A stretch of DNA of 5,845 bases from Deltaproteobacteria bacterium (lineage in GTDB: Bacteria > Desulfobacterota > Desulfobacteria > Desulfobacterales > JAFDCJ01): contig JAJRVC010000276.1 of NCBI GenBank assembly GCA_024277475.1, positions 1 through 5,845 of the forward strand. The letters are read 5' to 3'. Shown here one piece after another: positions 1-5,665 of the stretch. The number at the start of each line of letters is the position of its first letter. Position 1 is the first letter of the stretch. The position numbers were made by a program, and so were the translations under genes. The notes under the pieces were generated by a model. The model was not told the DNA's origin, did not search any database, and was given only the letters and a program-made list of their open reading frames with translations.

Positions 1-56
1 GAACCCACAACCCTGAACCCAGAACCCACAACCCTGAACCCTGAACCCTGAACCCC
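1..56. repeat. Tandem heptanucleotide repeat, 8 units
   Basis: The first 56 bases divide without remainder into eight 7-bp units that follow (G/C)AACCC(A/T/C), with consensus GAACCCT. Variation is limited to the first and last position of each unit. The array starts at the window edge, so it may continue further left. It lies directly downstream of the gntR terminator hairpin and overlaps its outer arm by two bases. It has no open reading frame of note. It is not a CRISPR, since the units are contiguous without spacers. Function unknown; a slippage-generated intergenic repeat is the simplest explanation. Confidence 0.85.
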
Positions 57-79
57 TAAAACGCCTACGGCGTTTTAGG
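55..79 (-). terminator. Hairpin at the end of gntR, probable intrinsic terminator
   Basis: A perfect 11-bp inverted repeat (CCTAAAACGCC at 55-65, GGCGTTTTAGG at 69-79) is separated by a 3-nt loop. Read on the minus strand it has the A-tract, GC-rich stem and T-tract order of an intrinsic terminator, but the T-tract is only four bases and lies inside the stem. Because it is symmetrical it could work in both directions. The TAA stop of gntR (75-77) sits inside the promoter-proximal arm, so a terminating ribosome would cover part of the stem. Confidence 0.6.
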
Positions 80-770
80 CACCAACAGTCGCCGCAAAAC
101 GCATTTCGTCGCCATTTTCTTCCTGCAGGCCGGGCATCGACAACAGGACATCCAGCGCTTCAAGAACGTGTTCCTTCATCAGGCGGCAGGACAGGGTTTT
201 GTCCTCCGCCTTAATCGCGTTGATGATCCGGCGATGGTACCGAACCGAGGACTGAAGATGAGACTCATTCTGCAACGACTTGTAACTGAACCGGCCGACC
301 TGGTTGTGGATGCTGACGGAAATTTTTTTCAAACGGTCGTGCCCGGAAACAACCATGATTTTATCGTGAAAGTGCTGGTGATATTCCTGATATTGCAGCA
401 GGTCGACAGGCTCCGATTTAACACACGCCTCCATCTGCCGCACAACCGCATCCAACGCGCTGATCTGATTAATAGAAATGGAATCCATGGCAAGCTCGGT
501 CGCCATTTCATAAAGAGCGGCTTTCAGGGTATAAGCCTCCCAGACATCTTTTGCAGTCATCTCGGTGACAAAAACCCCCCGGCGCGGCTTGCGCACGACC
601 AGGCCTTCGGTCTCCAGAACTTTGAAGGCCTCTCGAATAGGCGGCCGGCTGATACCCAGCCGCATGGCGATTTCTTCTTCTTTGAGTTTTTGACCGGGCT
701 CGTATTCACCCTTGATAATCCACAACTCCATATGGCGCTTTGCCAGATCAACGATAGATTCGATTTTCAT
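75..770 (-). CDS. GntR family transcriptional regulator, FadR/FCD subfamily
   Basis: The product is a 231-residue cytoplasmic DNA-binding protein, a usual length for FadR-type GntR regulators. The N-terminal winged helix (about residues 5-70) has the family signature SRPPIREAFKVLETEGLV at 41-58, followed by the wing with KPRRGVFV at 61-68. An all-helical FCD ligand-binding domain follows (about 73-210). Three of the FCD metal-site histidines can be placed at H135 (FH), H179 (YHRRI) and H201 (EHV). The position four residues before H135, usually Asp in the family, is His131 here. Regulators of this class usually bind organic acids and repress transporter and catabolic operons next to them. The gene is last in the cluster, 63 bp after the MttB-like gene, so it may be co-transcribed. 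The ATG at 770 is preceded by GGTGAG only 2 nt away and AGG 10 nt away, a modest ribosome binding site. The likely target is the palindrome in the dctP promoter (inference). The ligand is unknown. Confidence 0.93.
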   Translation of the reverse strand: MKIESIVDLAKRHMELWIIKGEYEPGQKLKEEEIAMRLGISRPPIREAFKVLETEGLVVRKPRRGVFVTEMTAKDVWEAYTLKAALYEMATELAMDSISINQISALDAVVRQMEACVKSEPVDLLQYQEYHQHFHDKIMVVSGHDRLKKISVSIHNQVGRFSYKSLQNESHLQSSVRYHRRIINAIKAEDKTLSCRLMKEHVLEALDVLLSMPGLQEENGDEMRFAATVGA

Positions 771-797
771 AGCTCACCAACCTGCATAACCCCCTGG

Positions 798-812
798 CCC
801 GGACAAACCGGG
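798..812. other. Small GC-rich dyad between the MttB-like gene and gntR
   Basis: CCCGG at 798-802 and CCGGG at 808-812 are separated by 5 nt in the 63-bp gap. Next to it lies the 10-bp palindrome TGAATATTCA at 819-828. On the minus strand the GC stem is not followed by a T-run, so an intrinsic terminator is unlikely. It could be a weak RNA stem between two co-transcribed genes or mean nothing. Confidence 0.3.
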
Positions 813-833
813 TATAATTGAATATTCATTTTG

Positions 834-2273
834 TTACCCCAGCTGTTTGTCCGCCCGTTCGACAATTGAATCCATTTCCCGGGTCAACTGCCCGGGCAGA
901 TTGGGCGGTGCTGCTTTTGCCAGCAAATCTTTGCAGTATCCGACAGTGCGCATGACCAAATCACCCTGCCCTTTTTTATTCCAATCCTCTCGGGTCATAC
1001 GGCTGAAATTTGTCGGCATCAACCCATCACGGCAGTGCCGAAGGGTGTGATCGGCGGTCATAAAATTGCCACCGGGTTCGGCCGTTAAAAGATCGCTCCA
1101 GGCCAGGCCGTCATCGTCAAAGGTTATGTTTGCAATCATGCGTCGAACCGTACCAAACACTTCGTTATCGATAGCCAACTGGACCGGGCTTATCGTCGTG
1201 GCGACTTCCAGTTGACCGGCAGCGCCAAGAATGTCAGCCCCCGACAGGCCAATCAGCATGCTGCGCAAAGCCCCCTCGCTCATACACTGGCCGTCCATTA
1301 CAGGAGAATCGGAACCAATTCCATAGGTATGGGTCGGGATCCCAAAAGCGGCTTTTATAAATTGAACTGCAAGAGCGGCGCCCTGCATTGACTCCGCACT
1401 GGACTGCAAACTTCTTCCCGTCATCATGTCGGTGGAAAAAATAAGCGGCGTCGCAATGACCGGAATTCCCGGCTGGATTACCTGGGCCACGGCCAGCATC
1501 GCCAGGATTTCAGCGGCGGATAAAAGACCCACACCTGGGACGGTAATCGGCGCCGTCGCCCCGGCTCCCGGCAGACTGCATGCATGCAGGGGTATGCCGC
1601 TGCGGGCACATTTCAATATAATATCGAGATCCATGCCCTTGAATTCCAGAGGAGTCAGTGAACAGGTGATGAAGCTTACCAGCGGATTGGCTCGTAACGC
1701 CTGCTCTCCGCCGGCCGCAGCCATGGCTAGTTTAATTAAATAATCGACGCTCTCTTTGGTATACGGTTGAACCCAGACATGTTTCTCAACGTTTTGCAGC
1801 ATCAGGTTGAGCGCATGCACATCCGGCGTGGCGGTGGGAACGTCACTGGGGACAGGAAATGCGCAAAAACTGATTTGATCGAGACTGTCGGCCAGCCTGG
1901 CCCAATCGATGACATCCGCAGCGGTGATCCGTCGGTACTTTCCGGATTCAAGATCTATCCAGGACTGGGCGCCTGTATTGGTCCGGGTGTGAAAAGTACC
2001 GTCCTCACGGGGTATTTCCACCCGGTTTTCCCCATTTCTTCCCGTCAGCGTAATTTTTGTGGGTGCCTGACTGATCTGATCTGCTAAGAATTCTTTCGGA
2101 AGCCGCACCATCCGGCTGTCAAAATCTACCGTAGCGCCGGCCCTGTCCATGAGCTTGAGAACCTCCGGATGGTCCATTTTGACGCCGCGATGTTCCAGCA
2201 ACTCAAACACCCTGGCTTTCATCAATTCCAATTGATCTTGAGAAAAAAATGCGACCCTTGAACTCAGCCTCAT
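834..2273 (-). CDS. MttB-superfamily (trimethylamine methyltransferase family) protein, non-pyrrolysine type
   Basis: From the ATG at 2273 the product has 479 residues, close to full length for MttB/MtgB proteins. Recognisable family blocks are SLPGAGATAP at about 233-242, PGIPVIATPLIFSTDMMTGR at 268-287, GSDSPVMDGQ at 320-329 and PGGNFMTADHT at 400-410. No signal peptide is seen, so it should be cytoplasmic. The frame has no internal TAG and ends in TAA, so this is not a pyrrolysine enzyme like archaeal MttB. Characterised non-pyrrolysine members (MtgB, MtpB, MtcB, MtyB) demethylate glycine betaine, proline betaine, carnitine or gamma-butyrobetaine and pass the methyl group to a cognate corrinoid protein. 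No such partner is encoded in this window. The frame also extends to a GTG at 2288, but that GTG overlaps the GGAGG ribosome binding site serving the ATG, so the shorter start is preferred. The TRAP transporter upstream probably delivers the substrate. The exact substrate cannot be read from the sequence. Confidence 0.9.
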   Translation of the reverse strand: MRLSSRVAFFSQDQLELMKARVFELLEHRGVKMDHPEVLKLMDRAGATVDFDSRMVRLPKEFLADQISQAPTKITLTGRNGENRVEIPREDGTFHTRTNTGAQSWIDLESGKYRRITAADVIDWARLADSLDQISFCAFPVPSDVPTATPDVHALNLMLQNVEKHVWVQPYTKESVDYLIKLAMAAAGGEQALRANPLVSFITCSLTPLEFKGMDLDIILKCARSGIPLHACSLPGAGATAPITVPGVGLLSAAEILAMLAVAQVIQPGIPVIATPLIFSTDMMTGRSLQSSAESMQGAALAVQFIKAAFGIPTHTYGIGSDSPVMDGQCMSEGALRSMLIGLSGADILGAAGQLEVATTISPVQLAIDNEVFGTVRRMIANITFDDDGLAWSDLLTAEPGGNFMTADHTLRHCRDGLMPTNFSRMTREDWNKKGQGDLVMRTVGYCKDLLAKAAPPNLPGQLTREMDSIVERADKQLG

Positions 2274-2281
2274 GGTCCTTA

Positions 2282-2286
2282 CCTCC
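2282..2286 (-). promoter_or_regulatory. Ribosome binding site that decides the MttB-like start
   Basis: On the minus strand GGAGG is followed by TAAGGACC and then the ATG at 2271-2273, a spacing of 8 nt. The upstream in-frame GTG (2286-2288) shares its last base with this motif and has no comparable motif of its own at normal spacing. This supports initiation at ATG 2273. Confidence 0.75.
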
Positions 2287-2307
2287 ACATACCAACCAGA
2301 GATAGAT

Positions 2308-2404
2308 GGGTATTCTTTAATGGTTATTGGTTATTGAAGAATTCATTAATTTTAGAATTGTAAACGACGGCATAATTATATTCGAATAACGAGTAACAAA
2401 TAAC
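2308..2404. repeat. Oppositely oriented heptad repeats in the dctM to MttB-like gene gap
   Basis: Units GGTTATT at 2322-2328 and 2329-2335, with a related GGGTATT in phase at 2308-2314, face a second cluster GAATAAC, GAGTAAC, AAATAAC at 2384-2404. The second cluster is the reverse complement of the same motif (GTTATTT, GTTACTC, GTTATTC). The two clusters can pair imperfectly: 12 of 16 positions match when 2321-2336 is aligned with the complement of about 2391-2406. Both have a 7-bp period. The gap between dctM and the MttB-like gene (2274-2480) is AT-rich and has no convincing gene. Confidence 0.6.
2375..2380 (-). promoter_or_regulatory. Possible internal promoter (-10) for the MttB-like gene
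   Basis: The minus strand carries a perfect TATAAT about 100 bases upstream of the MttB-like start. The hexamer 17 bp further upstream, TTATTT, matches the -35 consensus at only 3 of 6 positions and lies inside the heptad repeat. The 207-bp gap after the tightly packed transporter genes makes a separate promoter plausible, but the surrounding sequence is AT-rich and such a -10 match can arise by chance. Confidence 0.3.
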
Positions 2405-2480
2405 TATTAGCCTTCAAATGAGAATTTTTGGTCCAATCAAGGTACAAATTTTCAGCATCCTTCTAAAGAGTCAACCTCAA

Positions 2481-3782
2481 CTACCCCCCCAGTAAGCCCG
2501 GCAGCCATAAAGCGAGTTGGGGAAAAAGTATCAACAGCAATATATTGAGATAAATCGGGATCAGGAAAGGAAATGCACCTCTGGCTATCGTTTCCATGGG
2601 GTGCCAGGGTACAACTCCGTGCAACACCGCCAGGCTCAGGCCAAAAGGGGGTGTCATGGAAGCCTGGCCGCCGGCCATCACGTAGACGACGCCCCACCAG
2701 ATCAGATTGATATCAAGACTGTGGATAATCGGCATCACGCAAGGAAATGTTAAAAACAACATGGACCAGGAGTCAAAAAACATTCCCATAAAAAAGTACA
2801 TGATAAAAAACAGTACCAGAATGCCATATTTTCCGATCGGCAGACTGATGACATAATCTTTAATCAGCGGTATAATCCCTGCTGAGTTAAAAACATGGGA
2901 TATTAATGTAGCCATGGCCATGATAAATAAAGAAAAAGAGGTCACCTTTACGGTCTCCAGCAGACTCTTTTTAATAATTTCAAAAGTCAGCTGTCTGTAT
3001 GCAAAGGTCAGGACCAGGCTCAGGAAAGCCCCCAGCGCGGCCGCCTCGGTCGGTGTCATAAAGCCGCCGAAAATGGCACCCAGAACGCCGGCTATGACAG
3101 CTGCAAACGGGAGCACTTCTAAAAGCGCAGCAAATCTTTCCCTCCAGCTGAATTTTACCGGCGGCGGAATGAGGCTGGGGTTGATTTTCACTTGAATGAC
3201 GATCGCAAGCATCAGCAATATCATCATGGTCAATCCGGGAATAAGTCCGGCTGCCAGAAGATCGACAATCGAGATACCCTGCCAGGAACCATAAATGATC
3301 AACAATATACTTGGCGGAATCAGCGGTGATAAAATATCTGCTGTTGCGATAGCGCCGAGGGCAAGACGCGGCGAATATCCTTTTTTTTCCATTACGGGAA
3401 AGGCTATTTTACCGAAGGTAGCCGTGGCCGCCATAGCGGAACCGCACATGGCTCCGAAGATGGCATTACCGGCTATCACGGAGATAGCCAGCCCTCCGGG
3501 AAAATGACCGAACCATTTGTCGATGGCGGCAAACAGGCGCTCATTGACCCCGGTATTGCCCAAAATGGTACCCATAAAAATAAACAGCGGCATGGCGGTC
3601 AGGGTAAAAGAATTCAAAGAGCTCCACGCGGTTTCAGCCACCTGACTGATAGGCTGATTTACGTACCAGGTCAGCCCGACAACCGCGACAATGCCGATAG
3701 CCCAGCCGATTTCCAGGCCAAGCAGCAGGAGAATGAGGAGCCCTGAAATCAACAGCACCGCAAAAACTATCTCCGAACCCAT
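2481..3782 (-). CDS. dctM: TRAP transporter large permease subunit DctM
   Basis: The product is a 433-residue, highly hydrophobic inner-membrane protein of about a dozen membrane segments, the usual size for DctM. This subunit forms the translocation path and couples solute import to a sodium or proton gradient. Family features include AMPLFIFMG at 63-71, the glycine and serine rich GNAIFGAMCGSAMAATATFG at 105-124, SPLIPPSILLIIYG at 152-165, GGFMTPTEAAALGAF at 239-253 and SMTPPFGLSLAVL at 375-387. The ATG overlaps the dctQ TGA by one base (TGATG), which indicates translational coupling, and GGGGAG lies 8 nt upstream of the start. It ends in TAG straight after a run of seven G residues on the coding strand. 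It works with DctQ and DctP. The substrate is not set by this subunit. Confidence 0.96.
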   Translation of the reverse strand: MGSEIVFAVLLISGLLILLLLGLEIGWAIGIVAVVGLTWYVNQPISQVAETAWSSLNSFTLTAMPLFIFMGTILGNTGVNERLFAAIDKWFGHFPGGLAISVIAGNAIFGAMCGSAMAATATFGKIAFPVMEKKGYSPRLALGAIATADILSPLIPPSILLIIYGSWQGISIVDLLAAGLIPGLTMMILLMLAIVIQVKINPSLIPPPVKFSWRERFAALLEVLPFAAVIAGVLGAIFGGFMTPTEAAALGAFLSLVLTFAYRQLTFEIIKKSLLETVKVTSFSLFIMAMATLISHVFNSAGIIPLIKDYVISLPIGKYGILVLFFIMYFFMGMFFDSWSMLFLTFPCVMPIIHSLDINLIWWGVVYVMAGGQASMTPPFGLSLAVLHGVVPWHPMETIARGAFPFLIPIYLNILLLILFPQLALWLPGLLGG

Positions 3783-4297
3783 CAGCTCTTCTCCCCGGAT
3801 TTGTTCCTGGCGGTGGTGGCCTTGATAATTTCAGCAACCAGCTGCAAAAATAGTAAAATAGCTCCAATCAGCAGGATAGTTTGAGGATAAGCCAGCGGTG
3901 TTCTCAGCCAGCTGCCGCTCCTCGACTCAAAAAGCAGGGAGTCCGATATCAAGTCATAGCAGGCTTTAATAAGGGGTATGGTAAAAACCGTCGCCAGGAT
4001 AAGCGTGATAAATCGGAGCAGATGCGCGAATTTGTCCGGCAGTCGACTGATCAAAAGACTGACGCGCACATGCCCTTTCTCTTTCCATGTATAAGCCAAC
4101 CCCATAAAGGTGATGCTGACCAGCAAATATCCGCCCATTTCATCGGCGATGGAAAGCGGTGAACGCAGGATGTAGCGGGTCAACACTTCGACTAAAAGCA
4201 GGACCATCAGGAAAAAAATAATTCCTGCCTGGAGATAGCCGCTGAGCACATCGGTCACTTTTTCAATGATTTTTACGATGCTTTGCAATACTTTCAT
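3782..4297 (-). CDS. dctQ: TRAP transporter small permease subunit DctQ
   Basis: The product has 171 residues and four predicted membrane helices at about 21-41, 52-70, 92-111 and 136-157, the classic DctQ topology. Typical features are RY at 41-42 after helix 1, the acidic pair D52-E53 at the start of helix 2, and the loop KEKGHVRV at 72-79 with His76. The C-terminal tail is short and charged. DctQ packs against DctM and supports docking of the binding protein. Its ATG overlaps the dctP TGA by four bases (ATGA), and an AGG sits only 3 nt upstream of the start, so translation probably depends on coupling to dctP. Confidence 0.94.
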   Translation of the reverse strand: MKVLQSIVKIIEKVTDVLSGYLQAGIIFFLMVLLLVEVLTRYILRSPLSIADEMGGYLLVSITFMGLAYTWKEKGHVRVSLLISRLPDKFAHLLRFITLILATVFTIPLIKACYDLISDSLLFESRSGSWLRTPLAYPQTILLIGAILLFLQLVAEIIKATTARNKSGEKS

Positions 4298-5376
4298 TTA
4301 CCTGTAAACGCCCTGTATTTGGCCACGGCGGATTTTGCGGCTGAAAGGAGTTCCGCGCGTTTTGATTTCCAGGGGCCTTCCATGTTCAGCCAGGCCTCCT
4401 CAACAACTTTGCATTCTTTCACGGCCACATCCATTTCTTCCTTTGAAAAGCGGGTTCGTTTTACCCCGGAGAGATCAACCGTATCCAGGCTCATCATATA
4501 CTCGGCCGTGGTTGACAAACTCACCATTTGCTGAAGTTCACGTCCGACGTCCAAAACCACTTTTTGAAGATCGGGCGGCAGGGCGTTAAAGGTCTTCAAA
4601 TTCATGACGGTAACGGCTGACCAGGTTGGTGAGAGTGGCGTCAAGGTGAAGGTTTTGGAAACTTTTGCCAGACCAATGGAATAGCCATAACCCAGGCTGG
4701 TCAATACGGCATCGATGGTACCGGCCATCATAGCCGGTGCCAGTTCGGAACCTGCGATGGTGACCGGACTCGCACCAAGCGCCTTGATCCCCTGGGTGGG
4801 CAGATATCCCCCGACTCTGATTTTCATTCCTTTCAAATCATCCAGGTTCGTAATATTCTTTTTGCTCCAGATACCATTGGCGGCATCCCACTGGGTGACA
4901 AACCAGAATTTCAAATTGTATTTTTTCATGGTTTCGTCATAAATCTTCATCACTTTGCTGTCTTGATAGACCGCCAGTTCTTCGGCCAGACCCTGCACCG
5001 GATCTTCACTGACAATGCCGGGAATTTCACCCCAACTCCAAATGGGATAAGTTCCGGATAACCACGGCATGGCGACATCCGCCATGTCGGCCTTGCCCTT
5101 TGCCACAGCCACAAACAAATCGCCGGTCGGAAACATTCGTGAGATAATTTCCAGTTGAATTCGGCCGTTGCTGCGTTCGTAGAGCATCCGTTGCATTTCT
5201 CCACCCGGCCGATAAATCTGGGAGGCTCTGAATTTTGGACCCCAGATATCATTCCAGGCAAATTTAAGTTTATAGACCTTTTTGTCCTGGCATAGACCCG
5301 CCACAGGGGCGGTTAAAACAATAAGAAGCGCGCAGACCAGGACTGCCGAGATACCTAACAAACCTTTTCTTTTCAT
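4294..5376 (-). CDS. dctP: TRAP transporter solute-binding protein DctP
   Basis: The product has 360 residues, typical for a DctP-family periplasmic receptor. A signal peptide is clear: positive MKRK, a hydrophobic stretch at about 5-26, and a likely cleavage between residues 26 and 31. The Cys at 29 is preceded by Leu, which does not fit a lipobox, so a soluble protein is more likely than a lipoprotein. The block DDLKGMKIRVGG at 179-190 contains the conserved Arg187, which in the family forms a salt bridge to the ligand carboxylate. GTIDAVLTSLGYGY at 219-232 and the TWSAVTVMN stretch at 251-259 also fit the family. Eleven tryptophans in 360 residues, several near the expected ligand cleft, is notable and could suit a quaternary ammonium ligand (inference). 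It is the first gene of the operon, with AAGGAGG five nt before the ATG. Confidence 0.96.
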   Translation of the reverse strand: MKRKGLLGISAVLVCALLIVLTAPVAGLCQDKKVYKLKFAWNDIWGPKFRASQIYRPGGEMQRMLYERSNGRIQLEIISRMFPTGDLFVAVAKGKADMADVAMPWLSGTYPIWSWGEIPGIVSEDPVQGLAEELAVYQDSKVMKIYDETMKKYNLKFWFVTQWDAANGIWSKKNITNLDDLKGMKIRVGGYLPTQGIKALGASPVTIAGSELAPAMMAGTIDAVLTSLGYGYSIGLAKVSKTFTLTPLSPTWSAVTVMNLKTFNALPPDLQKVVLDVGRELQQMVSLSTTAEYMMSLDTVDLSGVKRTRFSKEEMDVAVKECKVVEEAWLNMEGPWKSKRAELLSAAKSAVAKYRAFTGK

Positions 5377-5381
5377 TGGAG

Positions 5382-5388
5382 CCTCCTT
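5382..5388 (-). promoter_or_regulatory. Strong ribosome binding site of dctP
   Basis: AAGGAGG on the minus strand, then CTCCA and the ATG at 5374-5376. This near-ideal site is the strongest in the window. It fits the high amounts of binding protein that TRAP systems need relative to the membrane subunits. Confidence 0.85.
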
Positions 5389-5396
5389 TTTAGTAC

Positions 5397-5424
5397 TGAT
5401 TCATTGAAATGACATCATGATTCA
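5397..5424. repeat. Pair of TGATTCA repeats, 21 bp apart, in the dctP leader
   Basis: TGATTCA occurs at 5397-5403 and again at 5418-5424, an exact 21-bp offset or about two helical turns. Each copy is itself a TGA-N-TCA dyad. A 6-bp inverted repeat (ATTGAA 5403-5408, TTCAAT 5421-5426) overlaps them. They lie between the predicted transcription start and the dctP ribosome binding site. A second regulator site or leader stem is possible, but chance is not excluded. Confidence 0.3.
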
Positions 5425-5472
5425 ATTCCAGCCTATCCGGATCAAGATCAGTTGAAACAGATAATTTTGTAT

Positions 5473-5491
5473 ATTGTCTACAATAGACAAT
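5473..5491. promoter_or_regulatory. Probable operator of the GntR/FCD regulator
   Basis: ATTGTCTA at 5473-5480 and TAGACAAT at 5484-5491 form a perfect 8-bp inverted repeat around CAA, 19 bp in all. FadR/FCD regulators commonly bind short dyads with GT and AC half-site cores, and TTGTC/GACAA fits that style. The site lies downstream of the -35 box, covering most of the spacer and the candidate -10 box, where a bound repressor would block RNA polymerase. No second copy was noticed elsewhere in the window. Assignment to the gntR gene in this cluster is inference from context. Confidence 0.7.
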
Positions 5492-5504
5492 TATGGCTTG
5501 TCAA
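5475..5504 (-). promoter_or_regulatory. Probable sigma-70-type promoter of the dctPQM operon
   Basis: The minus strand has a perfect TTGACA -35 box (5499-5504). With an 18-bp spacer the -10 hexamer is TAGACA (5475-5480), matching the consensus at T1, A2 and A4 only. Transcription would begin near 5468 and give a leader of about 90 nt before dctP. The weak -10 is built from half of the palindrome, so promoter and operator are interlocked. Confidence 0.55.
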
Positions 5505-5575
5505 GGATAATATTGATGAAACCAATACAACGGCTAAAGCCTCAAACTCGATCAATCCGTCAGGTGAAGATAAAT

Positions 5576-5624
5576 GACAGAGATCAGAAGTCAGAGGTCA
5601 GATGACGGAGGCCGGAGGTCAGGC
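5576..5624. repeat. Tandem heptanucleotide repeat, 7 units
   Basis: Seven contiguous 7-bp units follow a consensus close to GTCAGAG: GACAGAG, ATCAGAA, GTCAGAG, GTCAGAT, GACGGAG, GCCGGAG, GTCAGGC. The array lies upstream of the dctP promoter in a non-coding region. It has the same period as the arrays at 1-56 and 2308-2404 but a different sequence. No function is known to me. Confidence 0.75.
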
Positions 5625-5665
5625 AAACCCTAAGTTCAGACCTCATAATTTATAACCACTTAACT

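Noticed and set aside
1..56. CRISPR array
   Set aside because: The 7-bp units are contiguous with no spacers, and there are no cas genes.
168..821. Long plus-strand open frame opposite gntR
   Set aside because: It is antisense to a clear GntR gene, shows no family features, and lacks a good ribosome binding site. It is a shadow of the real gene.
2463..2483. Pyrrolysine read-through at the dctM TAG stop
   Set aside because: The frame meets another TAG after six codons, DctM is already full length, and the MttB-like gene itself has no in-frame TAG.
5377..5472. Riboswitch in the dctP leader
   Set aside because: The leader has small dyads but no conserved core of a riboswitch class that I can recognise.
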